Source: Cruorifilaria tuberocauda
Taxonomy: Eukaryota > Nematoda > Chromadorea > Rhabditida > Onchocercidae
Assembly (NCBI GenBank): GCA_013365365.1
Contig: JABVXU010000478.1
Coordinates: 1-40,718, forward strand
Direction of reading: 5' to 3'
DNA: 40,718 nt
Of the stretch, positions 1-11,600 are shown piece by piece. Under the pieces are notes generated by a model. That model worked only from the letters and a program-made list of their open reading frames with translations, was not told where the DNA came from and made no database searches. Both the position numbers and the translations under genes were made by a program. The first letter of the stretch is position 1. Every line of letters begins with the position of its first letter.

Positions 1-110
1 TTTCATTTCTTGTATGTTTACGTGATTTACTTCATCTCTTGTATGTCTATATATAGACCATTTATTTTACTCTTACCTAACTTCATCTCTTACGTTTCTA
101 CGTCATTATC
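1..110. repeat. Degenerate ~29-bp minisatellite, cut by the window edge
   Basis: Repeating units built on TTGTATGTTTACGTGATTTA followed by CTTCATCTC run from base 1 and decay by about base 110. Bases 1-37 are identical to bases 7173-7209, so the same satellite family occurs on both sides of the thioredoxin-like gene. The window starts inside the array, so its true length is unknown. Confidence 0.7.
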
Positions 111-1058
111 ATTCATATTATCTCATATATGATATTTATCAGTTATCTGCCTAGATGATTTACGATAGTCTTATTATTCTTTATATAGGGATAAAGGATT
201 CTTCCCATTCATTTAAATGAAACATTCTCATTAATCACACTTGTCTACTTGACTAATTGCTTTTCAACTTCATTTTAAAATTTCGAAACGATTGCTTCAA
301 TTATTAATTATCATTGATACAATAATTGTCGTGCAATATTACAACTTGGCATTTATAGTATTTATCTTTGAAACAATAACATGTTTGAAAAACTTCCACA
401 GTCTAATGAAATTAGAATTATCACGAAATATATTAATTATAGGTATAGAGAGTTGATCAAACAATGAATTTTGTGAAATTGAAGGCCGGAGAATTTATCG
501 GCATATATAGGCCAGATATTTGAAGGTAGACGTTGATAAGTGGTATTGGAAATTCTTGATATTTCTTCTATCATACGAAATTGAAATTATCTCAATCATC
601 ACTTATTGATTAAAAAATTTAAAAGAGGGTTTTAGTTTCAGGGTCGAATTAATTGATAAAATCTTTATTGTTTTCATGTAAAATATCTTAAAAAAGACCA
701 AATCCAAAGAAACTCTGATAGATTGATTATGCCAATATCTGTTGGTTATTTCGAAAAAATGAAAAAGCAAAAAGTGCCAATGTCCTAAAGAGATATAAGC
801 CAAAAAGGTAATCTATAAGCGGATATATCAGGTATATACCAGGTAGTACTTACCTAATAATGAATAGGTAATATAGTTTAATTAATGCAATTCATTGTAA
901 TGTGAATAATGAATAATAACTTGTTAATTTCAGTATAGATGAAATCTTTTTAAGACATTTATCCTTTTTTCTTTCTCGTTGTTTCGAAAAAAGTTTATTA
1001 CATCTTTACTATTAGATCTTTTTGTTATATCAAAAATACATATCAAGTTTCATTTTTA

Positions 1059-1082
1059 AATTTGCCACGTACGTGGCAAATT
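1059..1082. repeat. 24-bp perfect palindrome
   Basis: Both strands read the same for 24 bases, centred between 1070 and 1071, with core CACGTACGTG. In the diverged partner region only the central ACGTACGT survives, near 7600. It could be a binding site for a dimeric factor or a small cruciform. Function is unknown. Confidence 0.7.
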
Positions 1083-3680
1083 GCATAATAGGACGAAAGT
1101 CAATCAAAGGAGAAATAGTATTATTAAAGAGAGAAGGTGCTAGAAATCCCTAGGAAATAGGTCGAGTAGAAAAACTGATCGAGAGAAATTGTCGGTGACC
1201 TTCTCTAATCGTAACAAAGATTCAGGAAATTCTTTCTTCCTAGATAGAGGGATTTCTCCTGTATTTACTAGGAATCAAACTATTGGCTTCTGTATGTCAA
1301 ACAGATGTGATAACTTCGTTAGCTTCAAGATGTCAAACTTGGATAATTAAATCTGTAGTCAAAATTGTATAGATTAATTAATTAGTATGTATGGGACGTA
1401 AATTTTCAAACTGAGACAATCATTCACTTACTGTTACACAGGTTAATGCCATCGCTGTGTAGGAGATGACGAAACATTTAGAGTGAGAGGTGCGAGGGGT
1501 AACAGCGTAAGGTACCGTTAACACCATAAGGTAACAGTTATTGTTGTTGTTATCACGTAAACAAGTTTTTATCTCGTAAATAAGTTTTTGACAAGAGTTC
1601 ATTATCGCTAAGAGTGACAGGTTTTCCATAGGATTTTTTCTGTTCGTTAAAATTCATGTTTTTTCATTTCACAGTTTAATTCTTATTGATTACGTGCAGC
1701 AAGTAGTAGTTTACCTCTTGTGGATATGATAAAACGAAAATGATGGAAGGCGTGATAGCGGAAGCGTTAGTCACAATAGTCATTAAGGAGGAGCATACGT
1801 ACTGGCTGCCTTTTCCACGCAATACAGAGTACTCGATTTGATAGTGATGGTGAGGTTATCAATCAATAATTATGTTTGTTCATTGACACTTTAAATTTCT
1901 CACCCTGTCTTCGTGCTAGCAACTTTTTAAGAGAAGAATGATAGAATATAACTTTATGATGGATACACCTTTTATTAATTATAAATAAATGTGCATGGTT
2001 GAAATGAGTTTAAAGAAGTGCTCTGGAACACTGCTTAGGAATTTGCTGTATGCATAATAAGCGGCATAAATATTTGAAAAATAGTAAAATACACTTAAGG
2101 TATCTGAAATTCAACGTTTAATTCGTAGCATTTAATTCTCTTCATTGTTCACTTAATGTTTATTTATTGTTCAGAAGAGTATTCTTTCAGAAAAATTCAG
2201 ATTATGGTAAAAATCTTTTTAGAAGAGAATTTGTAAATTAGTTCACATTCTACAATCCTTTTAATAAAAATCGAACAAATTCGACATTAATTTTGGGTTA
2301 CCGACCTTCATAATTACACTACCTTTAAGGAATCCTTGACATTATTAATTCTGAAAAAAATGAAAAAATCAATACAATTTTTACAGGTAATTAAAAATTA
2401 ACGTTCAAACATTATGTGATTTTGTTTCGGAATTCAATTTTAATTAATTATGCTATGCTAAACAGCAATGTTATGTTGTATAGCTTCTCACTTTTCTCAT
2501 TATATTCTGCATATCAATCTATAAATATAAATCTTGTCAATAAAATGTGTCAAAGAATTCAATTTTTGCGTTTGGTATAGTTGGAATGCATTACAATATA
2601 TTTCACATAAAGGGATTTATTTAAGCAAAAGTAATTTCGTGAGAATTTTTGCATCTGATTTTAAAGTTTATTTTTTGAAACATTTTATTCAGAGAAGCTG
2701 GAAACGTGCAGTATCGAATAAGATTAATTTAACTGAAAAGTTTTTTCAGATTTTAAGGATAAAACGGATCATTAGTTTATATTGTTAGCACTTTTTTTTC
2801 CTACTTGATGTTAGATAAAAAAATATTTGCATTGTTTTTTTTATTTGCAAATTTTTGCAAATTCTCAATTGGCCGAGTAACCTCAGTAACCCAAAACTAA
2901 TGTCGAGTTTGTTCTGTTTACATTTCATGATTGAGTTGATAACAGTGCGGTTCAGCGCAAACATAGTTTGAATTAACAAATAATAATGAAATATTGATTG
3001 AATTATGATCATTTCAGTGTAATTTTGGATGAAAAATAAATTACAACAATCAGTTCTTCCTATTTATCTATTTTATTTATACAAAAAAAAAGACTCGTAA
3101 GATTCGTTACAGTGTTCTGAATCTCATTTGGCTAAGTTTTTATGAGGATTTTAAAAGTTGATATTTTAGAGAAATAAAATTGATATCTGTCTTCATTTCA
3201 CTGTTCAAGAAATCCATCAGCTATTTCAGATTACATTTGTATATATTTTTTCTAATCCATCCATTTTGCTATAATTATAAATGTCAATGATAATCTCCAA
3301 AGTTTTCAGTATATTTTTCTTTTTTTCTCTTACCCCACTTTAGGTATATTAAATTTCCGAGCAACAGCTTAATTACATTTTGTCTCTATGGCAAAAATAA
3401 TTTGCTTTCCTGCTGCATGAAATAGCAATGAGATATTTTCGAATTTTTGGTGACATGTCTCTAAGACAGCAGCTTACTTTATCATCCCTTCTCTACTCGT
3501 TTTACTGACAGGCAGGAATATTTCTGAGATAAATATATCTTTCGAACAGCTATATGCATTTCTGTTTGATTCTTTAGATAATAGGATGATTGAAATATCA
3601 GTTAACTTCTCGTTTACCGCATCACGCTCGCTCCACATCATCTCTTGATCATTGTATTTAAGCAATGTTTATATCAACTG

Positions 3681-3705
3681 TATATATATATATATATATA
3701 TATAT
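3681..3705. repeat. (TA)n microsatellite
   Basis: An uninterrupted run of alternating T and A about 25 bases long. Likely polymorphic between isolates. Confidence 0.9.
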
Positions 3706-4555
3706 GAAAACGGATTTTCATTACATGCTTTTTATCATATGTGTTATGAAAATAGGTTAGAAATTTTAATTCACGATAGTTTTACATGCTGCGATAGCAT
3801 TTTCAACTTTTCGATATCACTAGGTTTTTTTCTTTGTTATATTATAATCTTGGATAATGAAATAACAATGATTAGTTGATTTGATTAAGAACAAAGCAAA
3901 TTTTAAGATATATCAAGTAGACGGATTACTTCTTATTTTCTTGTTCTTTTTTTTTCTTGGAGCTTATGCTTAGCGGAATTATGTTTAACATTTGATTTTT
4001 ATTTTATTTTATTGTCTCCTAAATAACGGTTTTAGACATAGTTTTCATATTTGAGATTATTTGCATTTCTCATTTTCTTTTTAAATAAAGGTCGTTCGGT
4101 GGATATAACAGTACGTCAGTATATCTTTCAGAATTCCTCGGAAGTTTTTATCACTTAAATCAACTATTGACAGAGAGCGGAAATACGAAAAAAGCAATTC
4201 CGGCCAATACATGATTTGTTTGTGAAAGTTGTAAACCAAAGTAGAACTGTTGTTTGGGACGAGTATTCTTAGGTTGTACAAATAAAATAACTTTGCAATT
4301 TGAAGGTTGCATAATAATTCAAAAATAAGTCGAAAATTCCACTTGTTGTCAATTTGATCGTTTAGTTCTATATCATATTAAAAGCTTCCCTAATGTGATA
4401 ATGCCCGAACAATTTAATTAAGTTGGGAGTTTATCGCTAAGATTGGGAATCGCGAGGCAAAGACAAGGCTTAGATTGTTTTGTCTTAATTTTTGTCTTAA
4501 AGTGTTTCATATTATTAGGATTGAAAACAAGGTTTTTTTATTAAATCTCTTCTAA

Positions 4556-4564
4556 AGCCCAGAA
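4556..4564 (+). promoter_or_regulatory. Probable SL trans-splice acceptor for the thioredoxin-like gene
   Basis: The AG at 4561-4562 lies two bases before the ATG at 4565, and no upstream coding exon is visible. A very short leader directly behind an acceptor is typical of nematode spliced-leader addition. The preceding tract is only moderately pyrimidine-rich. Confidence 0.45.
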
Positions 4565-6044
4565 ATGGCCGATTTATTTGCTAATGTCGATTTGAAGAAA
4601 AAAGATGGTAGTGTAAAGAAAGGACGCGAAGCGTTGGCCGTAAGTCTTCTATTGATTCATTTTTAAATAATTTTTTAAAATTCATAAGTGAGGGAAATAA
4701 TATTTGCGGAATGGAAAATTAGTACTGTCAAATCATCATTTTCTTCCAAGAAAAGTCCTGTTTTTTGTTGGAATGTGTTGCACAATTTTATTCTCCCATC
4801 ATGTTTTTTCAGAACAAAAAGGTTGTGGCATTATACTTCTCAGCCCATTGGTGCCCACCATGCCGACAATTTACTCCTATTCTAAAAGTAATTTCTGAGT
4901 TTCCAATTTTCAAATTGCAGTAGACTGGCGGAAAGCTAATAGAACTTCAAGATCATAAAATACACATTCTTTATTAATTAAAACGGAATTTTTAATAACC
5001 GTATTTTCTTCGAAACTTTTTGAAAACTGAAAATTTTTTCCAGGAATTATTTTTTTTTTGTTTTGAGAGCTAAAAATTTTTACTTCGAATGAAAAACTTC
5101 CGAAAAGCATTTTCTGTATCTCGTTGGTTGTGAAAACATTTCACCAACGTCCTTAAAGGAGTGATAAGGTACTTGACGTGGAATCACTTTGTATCGATTA
5201 GAAACCATAGTTATTGTGTTCAGAGTAAGCTAACCAATTCCTACCCAATCGAATCGAAGTTTCTGATTTGCCCCCACTTAAATTTCAAAATATAATTTTA
5301 TTTGCCAAAATACGGATATTGCATCTTTGATACAACATTCAGGATTTTTACGAAGAAGTAGAAGACGAAGAATTCGAAATCGTATTTGTCTCTTTGGATC
5401 ATTCAGAAGAAGATTTGAATAATTATCTAAAAGAATCACATGGTGATTGGTATCACGTCCCTTTTGGTTCCGACGAAATTGAGTTTGTTTTTCGTTTAAA
5501 AATAAGTCTGTTCAGTCTGAAGTAAGTAAATATATTTTTTTTTCTGGCTAATTTTCATTCTATTTTCATTTCTTCATTTTGAGGAAACTGAAAAATAAAT
5601 ACGACATTGCTGGTATTCCTATGCTCATTGTGATCAAATCGAACGGTGACGTTATCACCAAGAATGGTCGAGCTGATGTTTCGGTAAGAATTTTATTTTG
5701 CCTAATTTACAGCTAGCTTTTCGACTTAATCTTATCTTAGTTATGAGAATTTCTTTCCATCCGAAATGTTAGGAAGCATCACAAACAGCTATTTAGCGCA
5801 TACGTATAGGTTCGAGTTGACATAGTTTGAAGTGCTAAATTACATTGTCCATCAAAAAGATTATTTTTATACTTATCAACGAAAGCATAAGCCACTGGTA
5901 ATAATTACAAATTAGAAATTAAACAAATAAATAAATGATATAATATTTGATTCCGATTTTTATGGAAAAAAATTATTTTCTTCTGTAATATTTCAGGGCA
6001 AAGCTCCACCACAAACACTTTCGGGTTGGTTGGCAGCTGCATAA
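4565..6044 (+). CDS. Tryparedoxin / nucleoredoxin-like thioredoxin-fold protein (5 exons)
   Basis: Exons: 4565-4639, 4813-4887, 5343-5482, 5584-5683 and 5997-6044. Intron phases agree throughout and the product is 145 residues, a usual size for nematode members of this family. The product is predicted to be a thiol-disulfide oxidoreductase of the tryparedoxin/nucleoredoxin branch, acting in cytosol or nucleus because no signal peptide is seen. The redox site is WCPPC at residues 38-42, after VVALYFSAH. The region from about 51 to 96 matches the family's acidic segment (IVFVSLD, then HVPFG). The GIP at 107-109 gives the cis-proline of the thioredoxin fold. The ATG at 4565 lies next to an acceptor-like AG. 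Exon 3 has a second in-frame donor at 5521 that would add 13 residues. Fold and class are clear; the exact orthologue is not. Confidence 0.9.
5483..5521 (+). other. Optional 39-nt extension of thioredoxin-like exon 3
   Basis: Exon 3 can end at 5482 (GA|GTTTGT) or at 5521 (AA|GTAAGT). Both leave two bases over and join exon 4 in frame. The first gives the segment [16 protein letters not shown], which fits the family. The second inserts 13 residues rich in F, L and K just before the cis-proline strand. The distal donor is much closer to consensus, while the proximal one is favoured by protein conservation. Confidence 0.5.
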
Positions 6045-6155
6045 TAATACAAATTGAACGAAATGATCTATTGATATTTCTACTATCATTTTCCATTTTA
6101 TCATATTGTTTATTGTAGTAAAATGAAAAATTTTTTTCACTCTGTTTCCCTCTGT

Positions 6156-6161
6156 AATAAA
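6156..6161 (+). terminator. Poly(A) signal AATAAA
   Basis: An AATAAA hexamer about 110 bases after the stop codon of the thioredoxin-like gene, a normal distance for a nematode 3' UTR. Confidence 0.6.
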
Positions 6162-8606
6162 TTTGCTGTATTGGTAAAAGTACTTCTCTTTTATTCTATT
6201 GCAGAAAAAACAGAAGAAATCCGATCCTATCTTACTCTCTCTTAAAAATTGTCAGGAAGTTCAAATACATCCCTTCAAGAATTAATGAATTAATCGATCA
6301 AAATGCAATATATATAGGAAAGAGAAGAGGTTGATTGTAATTATGTATTGTAATTTCCGTCGTATAAAGGGAGGGATTCTAGCTTATGTTTCTGTATATC
6401 AAAACTTAGAAACATCTCTTATTTATTGACAGTGTCTATTCTGACATCAACAAGTATTCAAAAACGAAAGATTAAACAAACAAATGAGCAGGATTTTTTA
6501 ATAAATGAAGATGTGAAATTGAAAAATAATGCGCATAACTATAAAAGTATCGAGAGAGATTCCACAATGATATCAAACGATATCAGTAATCAGTAGTATC
6601 AACAATGATATTATGGCAACGACGCTAGAAGAATAGCCGAATATCATGAAAAGTTTCGTATTAGACGATTGAGAAAATTTCTAATTTGTAATTAGATATT
6701 ATTGTAGTTTGTTTTTAATTTTTCTAAAAACTTTTTTCTACAACAAAATTCTCAAAAAATAGAGCATTCCTCATAGAAGTATTAAAGAGTAACAATATCT
6801 CGAAACTAAAAAAGTTCTATCAATACTAAATCAGTGCCATATTTGTCAGGAAATACTTTATAATCTAAAATATCGATATAATTAAAGTAATGTTATAATC
6901 GTAAAGTTTATGCTGTAGAAATCTTCATTAAGTAATTTCCTTCTTGCCATTGTTTTTCACTTTAAGAATGTTATTTCTTCATTATTGACTTCATCTCTTG
7001 CTATCATTACTATTCACTTTCATATCTTTCATGTTTAAGTAATTTATATTACTTTATCTCCTATGTATTTACATCATTTATCATCATTTTATTTTTTGTA
7101 TGTTTACCTGACTTACTTCATCTTTCGTATGTTTACGTGACTTACTTCGTCTCTTTATGTCTACATGGCTTATTTCATTTCTTGTATGTTTACGTGATTT
7201 ACTTCATCTTTAAAGCTATGATTAGCTAACAAATCTTAGATATTGATATTTCTCGTTATTTTGAAGTAAAATACACTTATTATCTTTATTCCCATATGCT
7301 TATTGATTTTAATAACATAAATCACCTTTTCTACTCAAAAGATATCAACTGTTTTCCACACAAATCTGAAATTTAGTCAATGAAAAAATGAATCAATAAA
7401 AATTAACCTATAATTAAACCTCTAAATTAATTAATAAGCTGTGAAATTTCATCGTATTTGTTATCAGAATAGCATTTGCTCTACCTATCTGTACCTTCTT
7501 TTTTTTTGCACCTATACGTGATTAGAAAGATTACTGTATCTTTCTGAAATATTAAATATATTCTATCATACCAAAAACATATCAACTCTCATTTTCAACT
7601 TTATAACGTACGTGTTTACAAGTAGAAATTTCACAATTGATTAGTATGAGACAGGAAATTTCAGATTGAGATAATTGATCGACGTTGCAAAGGTGACATC
7701 AGCGCTGTTTGAGGTAGAAGACATTTAGGGATAATTGATAGAAGTGATTAACGTATTGATTGGTTATCTTATTATGAGGTTACGGTTATTATCGTAAGAA
7801 ATTGTTATTCAAATATACTGTTTGAAGAATTTCTTTTTGGAATGAATGCTAAATGCTATCATTCGGGTTTATTAGGGTAATTCATGCTTTGATACATATA
7901 TATAATTGAATGAGGTGTATTTTAGACGATAGGGATTAGATTTTTTTATTTTCTGTAAAATCACTTAGTTTCATATCTTTCCGGTGATACTTCTCACTTT
8001 TACAGTATCCTTGATCATATGACATTTGTTTTGCTTTCTCATTCATTTGTAGATATTTTCATGGTCAAATAATCTGAGAAAAAATATTGTTTATGGTTTT
8101 GGCGCGCATATATCACACTAACTTTCCTATTACACATACTTACTGTTACCATATTTTCAGTTATCGATTGTTACAGTACAATACAGTTTGGTCCTGTTTA
8201 CAGATAGCAAATATGTCTGTATGTTTCTTTTTTTTGGCATTAAATGTAAAAATTTTCATGGAAATCCTAATGGAATAAATAGGAAGAATTAGATTCGTAA
8301 AATAAATTTCTTATAAATAAATAAAATGTTATTCTAAGATAGAATAATAGAGCTGGTTGATGGATTGCGGAGAAGAAATGAAGAAGGTGCCAAACGTTCG
8401 CTTGAAAAATGCCCACTATAAACGAAGCGATATATATATATTCTTTATATATATATATATTCTTCGGTCACTATGTGCAACAGTCCTCCCCTTTGACCTC
8501 CCATTCTATGGAACTAATTCAAAAACAACCCTACATTATTGGTAGCGTAATAGAAGTAATCTTAGTAGCACAGAGGGATTGATAGCGAGTATAACGTCTC
8601 TATAAG
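6162..8606. other. Intergenic region between thioredoxin-like and TIAR-like genes
   Basis: No coding region supported. It holds a second block of the ~29-bp minisatellite at 6980-7212 and, behind it (about 7400-7830), sequence with patchy similarity to 820-1650. An alternating TA stretch with a short interruption lies at 8430-8461. The TIAR promoter is presumably near the right end, but no specific element is recognisable. Confidence 0.55.
6980..7212. repeat. Second block of the ~29-bp minisatellite
   Basis: The four rightmost units (about 7090-7212) are well preserved, built on TTGTATGTTTACGTGATTTA then CTTCATC. Units further left are increasingly degenerate. The stretch 7173-7209 is identical to window bases 1-37. 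Confidence 0.75.
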
Positions 8607-11600
8607 ATGGTGAAGAGAAGTGCGGATGATTGTACGCTTACTCAAGCAACGAAAAAGGTACGAGGGGAGGTATGTATACTTGTTAATTCTAGATATCATT
8701 CCAATCTTCCTTAAGTTCCTTCCTTTTTATTTACAAAAAGCGAATATCATAAAATGATCTTATCACTGCTGTTATCATGCACATTCATATATTTGAAATG
8801 CACAGTCATATGTCAGCTATATATACGTACGAAGACACAGCTCATATTGACTTGCCATTAACCTGAATATACCGACATTTCTAGAAAATCTTGCAGAAAT
8901 CGGTGGAATATCAAACACAGTTCTATTTTCAATTTTAATTTAATAGGATATCTCAATCTCAATCAGATTGAAAAGGATTCATATACCTCAGATTTAATCA
9001 TATAATGATATCACCATGATGCGGATTAAACAAAGATGGATGACATTAAATATTTCACTTCATTTACTTTCTAAATTATATTTATACCTTTTTAATTCAT
9101 CATAGAGAACTGGATTTATTTCATAACTTATTTCTCATTCAACAGTTTAACTCGTACGGCTACGGAGCATATGGTTATGGACAGCAAGTAGCTACTCCTT
9201 ATGGACATGATGAAACAGGAATGATGCAAGGTGTGATGGGTCCTGGTACTGGCGGAGGCAGTAGCTGCGGTAGCTCAGGAGGAGCCTACAATGCCCGTTA
9301 TCATTTCCAGGCAGCACAGAATGCTGGATTTGATACTGGTAGTGAAGATCATCAACCAAGAACTGTGTATGTTCTTTTCTAATCTCTGTGATACTTAAAA
9401 TTTTTCGTTCTTTTTGCTGCAAAGTAATCACTGTTTATCGAATTTAGATATTAATTTTTCTATGGTATAATTTCAGTTATGTTGGAAATTTGGATCCAAG
9501 TATAACTGAAGACTTTATTACCACGTTATTTGGGCAAATTGGTGCTGTTACAAAAACAAAAGTCATCTTTGATGTACGTTTTTTGTTCTTGTTCAGGATT
9601 TTAGAATTGTGATATTTAAAATTTTTGAGGTATTTGAGAGAAATATGTGCATTCTTTTTACAACCTGTTATTGTTTACAATATCATTCACGTCCGCTTTG
9701 GTGGGTAGCGACGCTTTTTTGTTATTTTTATTCAAATTTTTTTTATTTTTTCCTCATTCATTATACAGTTTCTGGTACATTCATTATTGTAAAGAGTTTT
9801 GAATTTTTCTCCTTTCAATAGAAAAGGAAAAATCGGACGTGATATGATATGTATGCAGATAATAAGGGAAATATACACATGGCGTTGTTGGTAAGGACTA
9901 CTTGATGCTAATTGCTTCTACAACTACCACTGTTACTACTTTATTGCACATCTCACAAACAGGATGTGGATATGATATGAATATGTGAATATTTGGAGAA
10001 CAGGGAGAGTGTACTCAAGTTGTCTCATATACACAGACTCTAATTCACATGCCGGGGCATTTCGCGCTCTTTGGCTAAGTACCAATTTTTTCAAATTTAA
10101 TTATTTCATCATTTTCATTATACCTTTGAAGTTTTTTCATTCTTTTTCAATTCATTCATTCGCTTTCCTTCTTTTTATTATTGTCGAATTTTCTTCAATT
10201 TCCATTTGTTAAAACAAAAATAAAAATCATATATATTCATTAGGAAGAAAAATTATTGAACCCAAATAGCCTTGAGACTGCATCACTCCATAAAAAGGTA
10301 ATACCCAATGGCATTGCGTTACATTCCAATTCCAGTTACCTCAGGACAGGAAGAGGTTATCGTACTTAGTAGTAGTAGTAGTAGTAGCAGTAGGCGCGAG
10401 TAAGGAAGGGCATGTTGTCAACTGAAACGAAGCAGGTGAGTGTCAGATGTGCAGCAATAATTGACGCCGTTTCTAGATCCTTCAATTTTATGTTTCAAGT
10501 CATTTATAAATTTTCTTCGTTTTGAACTGTTTTGGCTTGAAATTGAAGGAGGTAGAAATGTGATAGCGTCAAAGCAAATTAAAACTCATAACCGAAATTT
10601 TTTTATAATCATTTTACAGGGAACAAATGATCCATATGCTTTCGTGGAGTTTGCTGATCACTATACTGCTGCTCAAGCATTGCAAGCAATGAATAAAAGA
10701 GTACTTTTGGAAAAGGTTTGATAAAAAATAGGATTTTTCATGATATAGCTCATAAATTTTGCTTTATATCGCGACTTAATATTTCAAGCTTTTGTGTTTA
10801 TTAGACAGATGGCAGTTGGAAATTGTTACATTCTTTATATTTCACTACCATCTAGCGCATATTTCAGAAAAATAGTATTAAATGCTCAAAATGATATGAT
10901 TATTTTAAAATGTTTGATTTAAAAAGAAAAACTCTAGGAAATGAAAGTGAACTGGGCGACGGAGCCTGGATCACAAGCGAAGGTAGACACCAGTAAACAC
11001 TTCCATGTATTTGTTGGTGATTTGTCACCGGAAGTTGATAACAAGGCATTAAAAGACGCATTTGCTCCATTTGGAGAAGTTTCGTAAGTCTTTTTCTCCT
11101 TTCATCACTTTATAATTGATTAGATTTGAAGCATTTCTTTAAGAAAATCAGTTTGAAAGTTGCTGATATTTTAGAGTAGTGGTTGCGGCTCAATTCTTTA
11201 ATGCTATTTTTATATTTATTTTTATAATTGCAGAGATGCTAAAGTAATTAGGGATGCAACAACTTTAAAATCAAAAGGCTATGGATTTGTTTCCTATCCA
11301 AAAAGAGAAGTAATTTTTATTCTTTATTTATAATTCTTGTTTTTTTGATGATATTTCGAGCTTTTGAAAGATGCTGCATTGTAGCAGTATCTATTACTTT
11401 CCACTGTAACGCATTTGCTCGTTCAAAGATATTTGAAAAAAGTATTTATACATGTTTATCGAAAGCACATGCATTTTTGATTGTTAAATTTATCACATCT
11501 TCAAAAAAAGTGATTATTTAGGAGGCAGAGCGGGCAATAGAACAAATGAATGGTCAGTGGTTGGGACGACGAACAATTCGCACAAATTGGGCAACACGGA

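Larger units (their letters stand above)
111..4560. other. Intergenic region with no gene seen
   Basis: All open frames here are short, AT-rich and lack recognisable motifs or paired splice sites, so I call no gene. It contains a 24-bp perfect palindrome at 1059-1082, an imperfect foldback at about 1140-1258, a roughly 21-bp tandem duplication around 1553-1605 (two copies of CGTAAA-AAGTTTTT type) and a TA microsatellite at 3681-3705. The part up to about 1650 shows patchy similarity to 6970-7830. The last few hundred bases presumably hold the promoter of the thioredoxin-like gene, but no defined element is visible. Confidence 0.6.

Noticed and set aside
9870..9893. Short ATG-containing block with a GTAAGG donor in TIAR intron 3
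   Set aside because: It ends in a phase that does not fit the next exons, and any acceptor is poor. It is not convincing as an exon.
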